The notes under the pieces: model-generated
The model's input: only the letters and a program-made list of their open reading frames with translations
Told to the model about the DNA's origin: nothing
Database searches by the model: none
Source of the DNA: an uncultured Schlesneria sp.
Lineage (GTDB): Bacteria; Planctomycetota; Planctomycetia; Planctomycetales; Planctomycetaceae
NCBI GenBank assembly: GCA_903840265.1
Contig: CAIMFH010000107.1
Span: 1 to 64,000, forward strand
Direction: 5' to 3'
DNA: 64,000 bases
Made by a program: the position numbers and the translations under genes
Shown: positions 17,523-26,121 of the stretch, in pieces
Numbering within the stretch: position 1 is the first letter of the stretch
Layout of the letters: each line of letters begins with the position of its first letter

Positions 17523-18587
17523 ATGGCGACCGAAAAAGATCTGTTTGATGACTCGACCATGACGTTTGGCGAGCATCTGGAAGTCCTGCGGACTCATTTG
17601 ATCCGGGCTCTGCTGGGCCTGTCCATCTGTGTCATTCTGGCATTGATGTATGGCGAGAACCTCGTGCGGCTGATTCGCCAACCGGTCGACGCGGCACTGC
17701 GTCGAGCCAACTTTGTCGCCAAAGTGGAAGACAACGTCAAAGGGGTCACTTTCTGGGACTCGATCAAAGGCTGGTTTTTACCGCCCGACACGTCGGCGTC
17801 GCTGCTGCCAGAGAACGCTCCGCTGGTAACTCCGGAAGCGCGTCGCACGATTTCGCTCCAGCTTCCTGCGTATGAATTGGCCGACCAGTTGCATGAGGCG
17901 GCACCAGACAGCTATCCAGCGCCTCCGGAAGTGTTGAAGGAGCGGATGCTGACATTGCACGCTCAGTCTGACGCCTTTCTGCAGTTCCGCACGGAAATGG
18001 ACAAGATGTCTCGGCCGGTGACGCTGAACGTGCAGGAAGCGTTCGTCACGTACATGAAGGTGTCGTTCGTCGCCGGTCTGATCGCAGCCAGTCCGTGGGT
18101 GCTGTACCAGTTGTGGCTGTTCATCGCTGCCGGCCTGTATCCGCACGAACGTAAGTACATCTATACCTACCTCCCCATGAGCATCGTGTTGTTCCTGGGA
18201 GGCGTCGGCTTCTGCTTCTATGCCGTGTTGCCGACGGTGCTGGACTTTCTGTTGGGCTACAACGCTCGTATCGAGCTGACGGCGCAGATCCGGATTTCGG
18301 AGTGGATCAGCTTTGCCATCATGCTGCCGCTGATGTTCGGGCTGAGTTTTCAGTTGCCGTTGATCATGCTGTTCCTGGCGAAGATCAATATCTTCACCGT
18401 CGAGCAGTATCTGGGTCAGTGGCGGATCGCGGTGATGGCAATCGCGATCATCTCGATGTTGCTGACGCCGACGCCGGATCCGATGACCATGATCATGATG
18501 ATGGTCCCGCTGCTATTGCTGTATGCGTTGGGCGTCCTGCTGTGTCATTGGAGCAAGCCGAAGCCGACCGTTGAAGTCGCGACGTAA
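17523..18587 (+). CDS. tatC: Sec-independent protein translocase TatC
   Basis: A 354-residue TatC, longer than the usual approximately 250 residues. The cytoplasmic start TFGEHLEVLRTHLIR precedes helix 1, and the conserved EAFVTYMKVSFVAGLIAASPWVLYQLWLFIAAGLYPHERKY opens the remaining five helices, including SEWISFAIMLPLMFGLSFQLPL and LLTPTPDPMTM. TatC is the receptor for twin-arginine signal peptides in the inner membrane. The extra length is in the first periplasmic loop, about residues 50-170. GGAGAG lies 7 nt before ATG 17523. No tatA or tatB is adjacent. Likely substrates include the DUF1501 proteins in this window. Confidence 0.95.
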   Translation: MATEKDLFDDSTMTFGEHLEVLRTHLIRALLGLSICVILALMYGENLVRLIRQPVDAALRRANFVAKVEDNVKGVTFWDSIKGWFLPPDTSASLLPENAPLVTPEARRTISLQLPAYELADQLHEAAPDSYPAPPEVLKERMLTLHAQSDAFLQFRTEMDKMSRPVTLNVQEAFVTYMKVSFVAGLIAASPWVLYQLWLFIAAGLYPHERKYIYTYLPMSIVLFLGGVGFCFYAVLPTVLDFLLGYNARIELTAQIRISEWISFAIMLPLMFGLSFQLPLIMLFLAKINIFTVEQYLGQWRIAVMAIAIISMLLTPTPDPMTMIMMMVPLLLLYALGVLLCHWSKPKPTVEVAT

Positions 18588-18617
18588 CGGATTATTGCGG
18601 AAGTAAGTGGTTAAGGC

Positions 18618-18644
18618 GGAGCCACGGATTTTCACGGATAGAAC
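18618..18644. repeat. Partial TAGCCACGGAT-family arm
   Basis: A single degenerate arm (AGCCACGGATTTTCACGGAT) lies about 30 bp after tatC on the + strand. I see no matching right arm nearby. Confidence 0.6.
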
Positions 18645-18800
18645 ATAGCGATGAACTAAGTGACGTTACTCAAGCGTCATGGGATTGATGTCGACGAGAA
18701 GTACGTCCGGGGCCGAGTGCGAAAGGCTTGTTGGCACGGCCGCGGGCAATCTTCGGCCCAATCTCTTGGCGAGATTGGCTACAAGGTCGGACTACCAAAA

Positions 18801-18837
18801 CAAACAGGGCGTCGCATTGGCGACGCCCTGTTGTTTG
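18801..18837 (-). terminator. Terminator hairpin of the downstream minus-strand gene
   Basis: A perfect stem, ACAGGGCGTCGC pairing with GCGACGCCCTGT around a four-base loop, with A-rich sequence on the left side that is a T tract on the minus strand. It lies 23 bp beyond the stop codon of the 18860-20644 gene and fits a rho-independent terminator. Confidence 0.85.
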
Positions 18838-18859
18838 AACTAGGGACGATCTGCAATCG

Positions 18860-20644
18860 CTATTGCATGTCCTTGGCGAAGTCGGCGGTGACTGCACCGA
18901 TGAACTTCAGCACGCATTCACTGACGTCCATCCAGCCGTCGACCTTGTTTCCGTCCTTCTTAATTTCACCACTGAACAAGGAATCGCATCCTGCCGTCGC
19001 TTCGACAGCCAGCTTGCGAACTCGTTCGAGGTCTTTGTCACGCTGCTTGATGCGAGCCTTCTCGTCCTTCGTCAGCTTTTCATCAATGGGCTGTTCTTCC
19101 GGGCGAAGGATATCCATCACCTCGATCAAGCGAGCCGCATTGGCCGTGAAGTAGACCACTCGCGGATCGACCGCTTCAGGAGCAGGTTTCGCCGCTTCCT
19201 TGATTGCTGCTTCCAATTCCTTCAGCGCATCGACGCCAGCAGCACCCCAGACCGTGTCCTTCGATGTCGCGACGTAGATCGTTTGTTCGCCGGGGAACAG
19301 CTTCTGAAAAGCGGCCTTGCGATGGTCAGGGATACCCACCGAGTGAACGCTGAAGTCATCGCCGATCTTATGCATGTCGAGCTTGATGTCGCGGCTGGCA
19401 TTCACTTGTGGCAGCAACTTGACGATCTCGTCTGCCTTTTTGCCGTCGGCCACGCGAGCTCCACAGACCAACGTGTGTTTGCCATCGCCGGCAGAATGGA
19501 GATCCATGAAGAGATCTGCCACGCCGAGTGCAATGGTATCGTTGAGCATATCGATCAGGATATTGGATGCTGCCTTGACTGCCTTCTTCTGCTCAGCAGT
19601 CTTAAAGGTGACTCGCCGATCGATCTGCAGTTCCAGTGTCGGTCGCACCGTCTTGTAGAACTCTTTCAGATGATCTTCTCGCAGTTTATCCAAGCCGAAG
19701 TTGATCTTGCCCGAGACGGCAGGCTCTTTGTGAAGCGTGACGTTGGCAAAGTGGCTGGACTTCGTGGCCAGCGCCTGGGCGCTCTTCTCGAGATCGCTAT
19801 TGGGCAATGCGGTCAGACTGAACTCGGAGCGACCCTTTCCGGCCATCCCGTTGGCACCGATCGTCGTGGTCCAGCCAGCCAGGAATTCATCGATATCCAC
19901 CACGAAGCGTTCGGCTTCGTTCAGATTTTGTTCCATGGACAGTTTGCGCAGCGCGAATTCGCTCTTGTCTTCGCTGCGCTTCGTGGAGAGTCCGGCTTCG
20001 AGTTGCTTGCGCAGCTCTTTGAAGCTGGCTTTGCGAGCGGCGACGTCTGCGGGGGCCGCGCTGTTTTTCAACGAAACGGCGACATCATAGCCTTTTGCCA
20101 GCAGGGCTTTCACACCCTTTTCAGGGTCTCCAATCGGGTCAGGAAGATTCGCTGGAACAGCGGCCTGATTGGGGGCGAATGATCCGTACCCGTTGAGGTA
20201 CCGCATGAAGAAGGGATTCTTGGCAGGCCCCCCCTTCTTGTTGTTTCCCTGGGTGACCGTATACAGGTTGCCACCTTGGCCGAGCGGCTTCACGTTGAAG
20301 CCCATGCCGTTCAAGTTGTTGAGGAAACTCTGTCCGCCGGCGAGCTTCTTAACAGGGAAGTGCATCTCGTAGTCGACGGTTTTGCCGATCAGGATATCAA
20401 CACGGATCGGCTTGGTCGGATCGAGACCTTCGGCGAAGCTGTCGAGCAACGGTTCGAGGGTCGTCCCCCATTGCTTCTTGAGGGCTGGGGTGGGGCTGAG
20501 CTCCACCAAGTATTTGAGATCGCTTTTCAGTTGATCGATGCCAGGTTGGACAACCTGGATCCTGGCTTCGGATTGGGCCAAAGCGGATTGCACCATCAAC
20601 AGTGCTGCGGTCAGGGTCAGAAATAGGGGTTTCCGCACGGACAC
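18860..20644 (-). CDS. Secreted planctomycete protein of unknown function
   Basis: A 594-residue exported protein with a signal peptide (hydrophobic core LFLTLTAALLMVQSALA, cleavage probably near residue 23). No known domain is recognised. The sequence is a mix of alpha/beta segments with a Lys/Glu-rich helical section near residues 535-570 and no membrane helix after the signal. It starts at GTG 20644 with an AAGGAG motif at 6-7 nt, and ends in a strong terminator. It appears to be a single-gene unit. The periplasmic location is inferred from the signal peptide. Confidence 0.75.
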   Translation of the reverse strand: MSVRKPLFLTLTAALLMVQSALAQSEARIQVVQPGIDQLKSDLKYLVELSPTPALKKQWGTTLEPLLDSFAEGLDPTKPIRVDILIGKTVDYEMHFPVKKLAGGQSFLNNLNGMGFNVKPLGQGGNLYTVTQGNNKKGGPAKNPFFMRYLNGYGSFAPNQAAVPANLPDPIGDPEKGVKALLAKGYDVAVSLKNSAAPADVAARKASFKELRKQLEAGLSTKRSEDKSEFALRKLSMEQNLNEAERFVVDIDEFLAGWTTTIGANGMAGKGRSEFSLTALPNSDLEKSAQALATKSSHFANVTLHKEPAVSGKINFGLDKLREDHLKEFYKTVRPTLELQIDRRVTFKTAEQKKAVKAASNILIDMLNDTIALGVADLFMDLHSAGDGKHTLVCGARVADGKKADEIVKLLPQVNASRDIKLDMHKIGDDFSVHSVGIPDHRKAAFQKLFPGEQTIYVATSKDTVWGAAGVDALKELEAAIKEAAKPAPEAVDPRVVYFTANAARLIEVMDILRPEEQPIDEKLTKDEKARIKQRDKDLERVRKLAVEATAGCDSLFSGEIKKDGNKVDGWMDVSECVLKFIGAVTADFAKDMQ

Positions 20645-20831
20645 TGGTCACTCCTTTCGTTCGCGTCGGTCGGCAGGACATCTATGCAAGTCGATCGGAT
20701 TCTAACGATGGGGGGCAGGTTGGGGAAGACGCGCGGGTCAGGTTTAGGCGGCTTACCGCAACCAAATCAGCCTATCTGGTTAACCTATATCCACTATCTT
20801 GGCGTGACTTGGCCGAAGTGGCCACGTTTGG

Positions 20832-22013
20832 CTACGACGGAAGTCGGCTGGGATAGCCGTAAAGATCGAACGATTTCTGCCAGCGTGAATAGACCTTCCG
20901 CATCGTCCCTTCGTCCATGTTGAACGAGTTCTTGCGATATTCGTTCAGTGAAGGAAGCTCTTTCTGCAGAGTTGGTTCTACCTTGTCCCAACCACCCAGA
21001 CTGAGCGCATCGTAGACCTGTTTCATCTGACCCATTGGATCCGCTTCCAGGTCTTCGAATTTAATCTCGTGCAGGCGGCCGGCTGGGATCAACTGCTTGG
21101 TATTTTCGTATGTGTCGATGCAGTCGCTGTAGACCTGGAAGATCTCTTCATCCATCCCTTTGAGATTCGCTGTGCCCAGTCCGTTTTCCAGGAACAAGGT
21201 CTTTCGCAGATGCATGCTCGAACTGAAGACTGCATACGGATCACGATAAATGTAGACGAACTTGGCGTCCGGAAACATTTCCAGCAATACAGGAACGCGG
21301 AATGTATGTGACGGTGATTTCAACACGATCGGCTTGTTATCTCGCACGGTCAGCTTCTTGACGAACGTCATGAAAGCGTCTTGCCAGCGGCGGCGTTCGT
21401 CGGGCGTTAACTGCTTCAGATCGAAGAAACGGCACGTTTTATCGGGGGCTCCCTGATGAGCCAGCATCAGATACGGAGACATCAGTGTCAGCAGCAGCAG
21501 TGCCATTTCATCTTCCTGCGGCAGACTCCAGCCGGCAGGAATGTTGTCCATGGGTCGCGTTTTCGGCAGCACCCAGCCGGTCAGTCGCGTGACGATTTTC
21601 TCGGTCAACAGAAAGTTGCCCGGATACATCACCTGATACAAGTTGGGGTAGGTGAACTGGGGATCGAGCGTCATCAGGTTGTGCAGCAACGTGGTGCCGC
21701 TGCGCCAGTGTCCCAGAATGAAGATGGGGGGATGTTCGATCTTCTGCCGAGCGATCTTGCCGCCGAACAGCACTGATTCCCAAAGATCACTCGACGAATT
21801 CAGCATGCTCAGCGGCGTGATGGTCGCCATCCGTGGCAAGGCTGCCAAACCCATGGGGGGACGACTGGCGAGCAATCGCAACCACGTTCCGAACGTCAGT
21901 CCATGCCAGACGCAAAAATGGCCCTGTTTTTTCGGTTTGCTTTCCGGCCGGTTGGTTTTCAGTTCGGCGGCGGGTGATTCGGCGATTGGGCTGGTCGGGG
22001 GAGTCGAAGTCAC
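20832..22013 (-). CDS. Sulfotransferase family protein
   Basis: A 393-residue PAPS-dependent sulfotransferase-type protein. The 5'-phosphosulfate-binding loop is IFILGHWRSGTTLLHNLM (about residues 98-114) and the 3'-phosphate-binding region is FVYIYRDPYAVFSSSMHLRK. The acceptor is unknown; lipids, glycans or small metabolites are all possible in this family. It is cytoplasmic apart from a moderately hydrophobic segment near residues 55-70. GTG 22013 is the start, with a GGAAGAG motif upstream. A 95-bp dispersed repeat begins only 14 bp before the start. Confidence 0.9.
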   Translation of the reverse strand: MTSTPPTSPIAESPAAELKTNRPESKPKKQGHFCVWHGLTFGTWLRLLASRPPMGLAALPRMATITPLSMLNSSSDLWESVLFGGKIARQKIEHPPIFILGHWRSGTTLLHNLMTLDPQFTYPNLYQVMYPGNFLLTEKIVTRLTGWVLPKTRPMDNIPAGWSLPQEDEMALLLLTLMSPYLMLAHQGAPDKTCRFFDLKQLTPDERRRWQDAFMTFVKKLTVRDNKPIVLKSPSHTFRVPVLLEMFPDAKFVYIYRDPYAVFSSSMHLRKTLFLENGLGTANLKGMDEEIFQVYSDCIDTYENTKQLIPAGRLHEIKFEDLEADPMGQMKQVYDALSLGGWDKVEPTLQKELPSLNEYRKNSFNMDEGTMRKVYSRWQKSFDLYGYPSRLPS

Positions 22014-22026
22014 TCGGCACTCTTCC

Positions 22027-22119
22027 TAGTGCGGGTCGCACTTCCGTGACGCGTTGAAACAGGGGTTAGACACAGTGGGTTTCCGCTCGCGGGACGCCAC
22101 AGTCAGGCAGCGCTCTTAG
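22027..22119. repeat. ~95-bp dispersed repeat, copy 2
   Basis: Homologous to 6108-6203, including the opening hairpin (GTGCgggtcGCAC), the GACGCGTTGAAACA block and the CTCGCGGGACGCCACAGT block. It sits 14 bp upstream of the sulfotransferase start. Confidence 0.85.
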
Positions 22120-22245
22120 GTGGTGAACAGAGTCGACACCATGCCCATCAGGTCGACACGCGATCCTTCGCAACAGCTTGCGAAGGTCCGCAAATTAGCA
22201 GGTTTTCACGGTCCATGCGAGTTCGGATGCGGGTTTCGCAGGTGA

Positions 22246-22333
22246 GTGTGGCACGCCCTGAGTCTTCGAAGGGCGTGGGATTTCGGTTTCATTCAAGACC
22301 ACGCCCTTCGCAAAGCCTCAGAGCGTGCCACCC
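22246..22333. repeat. Inverted-repeat element
   Basis: Arms at about 22246-22278 and 22299-22333 are near-perfect reverse complements (GTGGCACGC outer, GAAGGGCGTGG inner) around a loop of about 20 bp. No gene lies in it. The spaces on both sides (22120-22245 and 22334-22467) show no other feature. Confidence 0.85.
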
Positions 22334-22467
22334 AAATTGAAAAAAGCGATTGCCCTGGCGGGTTTCGACCCCTTCCTATCGACCACGAGTGATTTCAACT
22401 GGAATCATAGACTCGACGGCGAGCAACTCGGTCATTGAGAGCCGTGCCACCGATCAAATGGTGATAA

Positions 22468-23037
22468 TCAGGCCAGTCGCTCTTCGAAAATCGCGGTTCG
22501 GTACATGGTTCGGACAACTCGGAATCCGATACTTCGATACAGGTCCACGGCGGGCTGATTGGTGGCGGTGACTTCCAGCACGATGCGGTGGCGACTGGCG
22601 AGTGCAAAGCCTTCGAGCGACTTCAACACGAGGGCTCGACCCAGTCCCAGTCCACGATGCTCGGGAACAACACCGACGTTTTGGATGGCCCCGTTGATTG
22701 GTGAGGGACCCAAGCCCTGAATCGTGCCACAGTCTTCCGGAATTCCGTGCTGATTGCGACAGACGATCAACCACGTCGCCGGGCCCAGGAAGCTGTCCTG
22801 CTGACTGATTTCATGCATCAACCTGACGCAACCGAAATATTCACCCAGACTCGGAAAGACCTCCGCATCCATCTCGTCGCGAAAACTGCGATGCTTGGTG
22901 AGGGCATGTCGTTCGACATCGGCCTCATCCCATTCGTTCCAGTCATACCCTTCAGGCAATTCCGCGACCGGGATCGGCGTGTTCGCCAGATCGATCTCCA
23001 TGCGGTAGCGTTTGAAGTAGTGCAGTCGCGTTGACAT
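22468..23037 (-). CDS. GNAT-family N-acetyltransferase
   Basis: A 189-residue acetyltransferase. The catalytic domain is in the second half: GAIQNVGVVPEHRGLGLGRALVLKSLEGF carries the acetyl-CoA-binding R-x-x-G-x-G motif (HRGLGLG), followed by VTATNQPAVDLYRSIGFRVVRT. The first 100 residues hold a longer substrate-side region. Start ATG 23037. The target is unknown. It is transcribed in the same direction as the neighbouring methyltransferase and sulfotransferase genes but separated by more than 100 bp from each. Confidence 0.88.
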   Translation of the reverse strand: MSTRLHYFKRYRMEIDLANTPIPVAELPEGYDWNEWDEADVERHALTKHRSFRDEMDAEVFPSLGEYFGCVRLMHEISQQDSFLGPATWLIVCRNQHGIPEDCGTIQGLGPSPINGAIQNVGVVPEHRGLGLGRALVLKSLEGFALASRHRIVLEVTATNQPAVDLYRSIGFRVVRTMYRTAIFEERLA

Positions 23038-23153
23038 GCCTCGATTCTAAACTGCGAAATCGCCTCGTCAAACGCTGCCGATTGCGGTTTTGCGAACGAT
23101 TATCGCGGAGTTTTCCGGAGAGGTCGAAGATATCGATTTCGACAGGACGCTGC

Positions 23154-23969
23154 TTACGGCAGCCAAAGTTTTGCGGTCCCTTCCGTGGTTCGCTGGCGAG
23201 CGACTCGACGAGCCTTCAGGCGGACATACGGGGGGACAAAGCGGCCTCGATAGCCGAAATGGTCGACGGCGGCTTTGTAGTCGGCTCGGCGAGGTTCGCG
23301 CAGGTCTTCCAGCACGAAGCCGGTGCGGCATAAACCTCCAACCAGTTCGTCCCAGCGATGCAGGTATTCGACCGCTCCCGATTCGCGATACGACGTGTCT
23401 TCGACCTTGGGCAGCGGTCCTTCGTGAAAGTATTCGATCCCGACGACGAAGTGATTACGCGGAGTCCGTTCGGTGATCTGGGCACAGATGGGCTGCTTGT
23501 GTTGACTGATGTAGAGGCCGCCGTCTCGCAACAGCCGTGCGATCTGTTCGTAGACCGACACGATGCTGGGGACGTAACAGGTGCTGACCGGCTGGTGGAC
23601 GATGTCGAAGCTTTCTTCGGGCAGCATCGACAGGTCATCCATCGAGGCTTCGAGGGTGGTGACAGTCAGGCCGCGCCGGGTCGCTTCACGCCGATCAAGC
23701 TCCAGCATGCCGGGGCTAAGATCGACCACGGTGACGTGAGCCCCCGCTCCGGCGTACAAGATCGACTGCCAGCCGCCACCTGAGGCGAGACACAGCACGT
23801 GCAGGCCGGCGACGCTGGCGGGGAGCCAATTGCGGCCATCGAGCGCTTTGAGCGGATCGCGAAGCTCTTCGTCGGAAGCGACCTTGGCAAACTGACTACC
23901 ATCGGACAGCCTGTTCCACGCCGCCTGATTCTGTCGGCGATAGCTGTGCGACGAAAACTCTTTCGACAT
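23154..23969 (-). CDS. Class I SAM-dependent methyltransferase
   Basis: A 271-residue methyltransferase. Motif I is VLCLASGGGWQSILYAGAGA, motif II includes VTVVDLSPGMLELDR, and the region ASMDDLSMLPEESFDIVHQPVSTCYV covers motifs III-IV. This is the Methyltransf_11/25 type. The C-terminal half (EYFHEGPLPKVEDTSYRESGAVEYLHRWDELVGGL) probably shapes the substrate site. Substrate unknown. ATG 23969 is chosen because the family sequence begins there; the frame is open upstream to 24107 but that part is unlike a protein domain. An AGG motif is weakly placed. Confidence 0.88.
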   Translation of the reverse strand: MSKEFSSHSYRRQNQAAWNRLSDGSQFAKVASDEELRDPLKALDGRNWLPASVAGLHVLCLASGGGWQSILYAGAGAHVTVVDLSPGMLELDRREATRRGLTVTTLEASMDDLSMLPEESFDIVHQPVSTCYVPSIVSVYEQIARLLRDGGLYISQHKQPICAQITERTPRNHFVVGIEYFHEGPLPKVEDTSYRESGAVEYLHRWDELVGGLCRTGFVLEDLREPRRADYKAAVDHFGYRGRFVPPYVRLKARRVARQRTTEGTAKLWLP

Positions 23970-24116
23970 CGGCCTGCGACCTTTTCCAGAGATTGCTCGA
24001 AACAATCGAGCGCGAACTGGGAAGTCTACCGCTTGGATGAAGTGTTGTCGTGCTAATTCATCAGGATGGGGTGCAGTTATCCAACCGCAGCGATAGCAAT
24101 TTTGCATCGCGGCGGA

Positions 24117-24229
24117 TTCAACGCAAAGGCGCGAAGGCGCCGAGACGCAAAGAATGAAAGGGGCGAAGGCCTTTCTGAATGATCAGGTTCTTCCTTTGCG
24201 ACCTTGCGCCTTCGCGCCTTTGCGTTGAA
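24117..24229. repeat. Inverted-repeat element, AACGCAAAGGCGC family
   Basis: Arms at 24117-24153 and 24190-24229 are near-perfect reverse complements (TTCAACGCAAAGGCGCGAAGG on the outside). They enclose about 35 bp. There is no gene inside. Confidence 0.9.
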
Positions 24230-24268
24230 AACCCTATTTTTCAATGAGGCGACTGCGAAGTTAAATCA

Positions 24269-24592
24269 TCACGACGAGCGTCGCTGACCACGGATGAATT
24301 CGTGCAACTTGCGGATGGCTGGGTCCCATTGGCCTTGGCGTGCTTCGTCGATGTACGACTTCAACTGCCGATGAGCGGCATCGGGAAGTTCTTTGCTGGA
24401 GTGCAGTCCTTCGATGCGGGCGGCACTCTTGTCCAAGAGTTCCACTCGGCGCGATGAGATCGCCGTGTACAAGGCATCCACAGCCGACATGACTTCGTCG
24501 CTGGGACCCATCTGCGCGGGGCGTCCGCAACCGATGATCAAGGAGAGAAGCAGCAGGATCACCAACCTAATGCGATGGGCAGGGCGGTTCAT
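24269..24592 (-). CDS. Small putative lipoprotein
   Basis: A 107-residue protein with a type II signal: hydrophobic LVILLLLSLIIGC with a lipobox cysteine at residue 22, so probably membrane-anchored in the periplasm or outer membrane. The rest (about 85 residues) is helical and charged with no known domain. It starts 2 nt after the stop codon of the DUF1559 gene, so the two are co-transcribed and probably translationally coupled. This adjacency is common in planctomycetes. Function unknown. Confidence 0.75.
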   Translation of the reverse strand: MNRPAHRIRLVILLLLSLIIGCGRPAQMGPSDEVMSAVDALYTAISSRRVELLDKSAARIEGLHSSKELPDAAHRQLKSYIDEARQGQWDPAIRKLHEFIRGQRRSS

Positions 24593-24594
24593 CG

Positions 24595-25605
24595 TTAGAA
24601 GTCCCCCACGATTTCGCTGCCGTTTCGCGTCGACAGGGCGATCCAGGTGAATGGATCGATGAACTGTGACACGAAGCGAACGGACCCGTCGCCCATCAGG
24701 ATGTGAGCCCCACCAACGTGTTCCGAATACATCTCGTCGGTATGCCCAAACGGATTGTTCGGGGCGTGAATAATCACCTGGGGATGGTCATGTGTATCCG
24801 GTCCACTATGAGCCCCGACCAGACAACCACCACTATTGCAGTCCGAAGGAAACGGCGGCTTGGGACAGGTGGCTGCAAACGGAACCACTCCGACCCAGGT
24901 CTTGTTGCTGAGGATCGAACTGTGTTCGCCGAGGAACACGGTTTGTGACAGCCCGTCGGAGACACTCGCAGAAGAGATTCGCGAGTTCCGATAGAACGGT
25001 CCGTCGATGACCGCGGGCAGGTTGCCATTGGCCGGGATTGGTTCGGGAATCGAGAAGTCATCGTAATCGGCGACTCGGCCCCAAGGCTGGTGGATGCCGG
25101 CATTCGTCAGGTAGTGCGAATGAGCAAAGTAAACCGCGGGACTGAGCGGCGTCGGGTTACGAGGAGCGGTCGCTGTTGATCCGTTGTAACGCTCCACGAA
25201 AAAACCATCGCTGCCCCCTGTCGCCGAAGGACACAGAAAGGCCGCCAGCTTGGTCCGAGCGGCTGTGGCGTTCGCTGCGGACCAACAGGCCTGGTTCAGA
25301 TCGAACGCATTGTAAAGAGGTGCTTGATCGAGGGCCGGCAACAACAGCGTTCCCCACGCCAAGCCCGAAGAGCCGTTTCCATTGTCGTCCGGATACGTGA
25401 CTCCGTTCACCGTTCCCGAGACATACGGATTGCCCACATAGGCGGGCGGAAAAACCGAATTGCTGTCGTGATAATTGTGCAACGCCAGCCCCAATTGCTT
25501 CAGATTGTTTTTGCATTGAGTCCGCCGGGCTGCTTCACGCGCCTGTTGGACGGCGGGCAGCAGTAATGCCATCAAGACGGCGATCACAGCGACGACGACC
25601 AGCAA
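24595..25605 (-). CDS. DUF1559 protein, prepilin leader broken by an amber codon
   Basis: A DUF1559 (SBP_bac_10-like) pseudopilin-type protein. The N-terminal hydrophobic helix runs [47 protein letters not shown], and the C-terminus has [19 protein letters not shown], both standard. The normal leader reads back through KGFTLIE to an ATG at 25659, but the eighth codon of that frame is TAG (25636-25638). Starts downstream of the TAG are TTG 25605 or an ATT just before it, with AGGAAAGG upstream. Either would lose the GF cleavage site. So it may be a recent pseudogene, an amber read-through or a sequence error. Operon with the lipoprotein. Confidence 0.8.
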   Translation of the reverse strand: MLVVVAVIAVLMALLLPAVQQAREAARRTQCKNNLKQLGLALHNYHDSNSVFPPAYVGNPYVSGTVNGVTYPDDNGNGSSGLAWGTLLLPALDQAPLYNAFDLNQACWSAANATAARTKLAAFLCPSATGGSDGFFVERYNGSTATAPRNPTPLSPAVYFAHSHYLTNAGIHQPWGRVADYDDFSIPEPIPANGNLPAVIDGPFYRNSRISSASVSDGLSQTVFLGEHSSILSNKTWVGVVPFAATCPKPPFPSDCNSGGCLVGAHSGPDTHDHPQVIIHAPNNPFGHTDEMYSEHVGGAHILMGDGSVRFVSQFIDPFTWIALSTRNGSEIVGDF

Positions 25606-25659
25606 TTCAATGAGCGTAAAGCCTTTCCTGTAATGCTATTTTGTTTCTTTGAAAACCAT

Positions 25660-26121
25660 TGTTTGATTCCAGTGGAAGATGTCAGTTTGTTTTGCAAAAC
25701 TGTTATTTTGAGTAATCAAAATATCGAGAATGGAATCTACAAATCGTAGGACGGTACGTCAAGCGGGATCTCCTGCGTGAGACGGTGAATCTGGCGCAGG
25801 GAGGTGCGACGACACTGCTGTCACGTTTCGGAATTCACCGGTCAGTAACCGACCGGCGCGGGCGATTTTCGTGGGCGTTTTTTTACGTTCGCTCAGACTG
25901 GGTTTCGGGCCTTACTCGCTGACGAACGATATCCGCCCCTCGTGGTTGACGATCGACCCTCAATTCGCAGCAAAGTCACCGTTTTATGATGTTTTCCCCT
26001 CGGTACAGCTTTTGCGAACTATGCTTCCCACGGAACGACTAGGGCGAAGAGGTGGGGTTGCAGCAAAGTCCGACAATCCACCCGTGTCGGCAGAACCCTC
26101 AGTACTCGCGAGGCACACCAA
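25660..26121. other. AT-rich intergenic region
   Basis: About 460 bp between the divergent DUF1559 (-) and DUF1571 (+) genes. The left third is AT-rich, with a perfect palindrome GTTTTGCAAAAC near 25690-25701 that could be an operator. A frame open at 25871-26125 has no recognisable protein features. I support no gene here; promoters for both neighbours are expected. Confidence 0.5.

Noticed and set aside
18863-20182. Long + strand frame opposite the secreted protein
   Set aside because: The minus-strand gene has signal peptide, ribosome binding site and terminator; the + strand frame has none of these.
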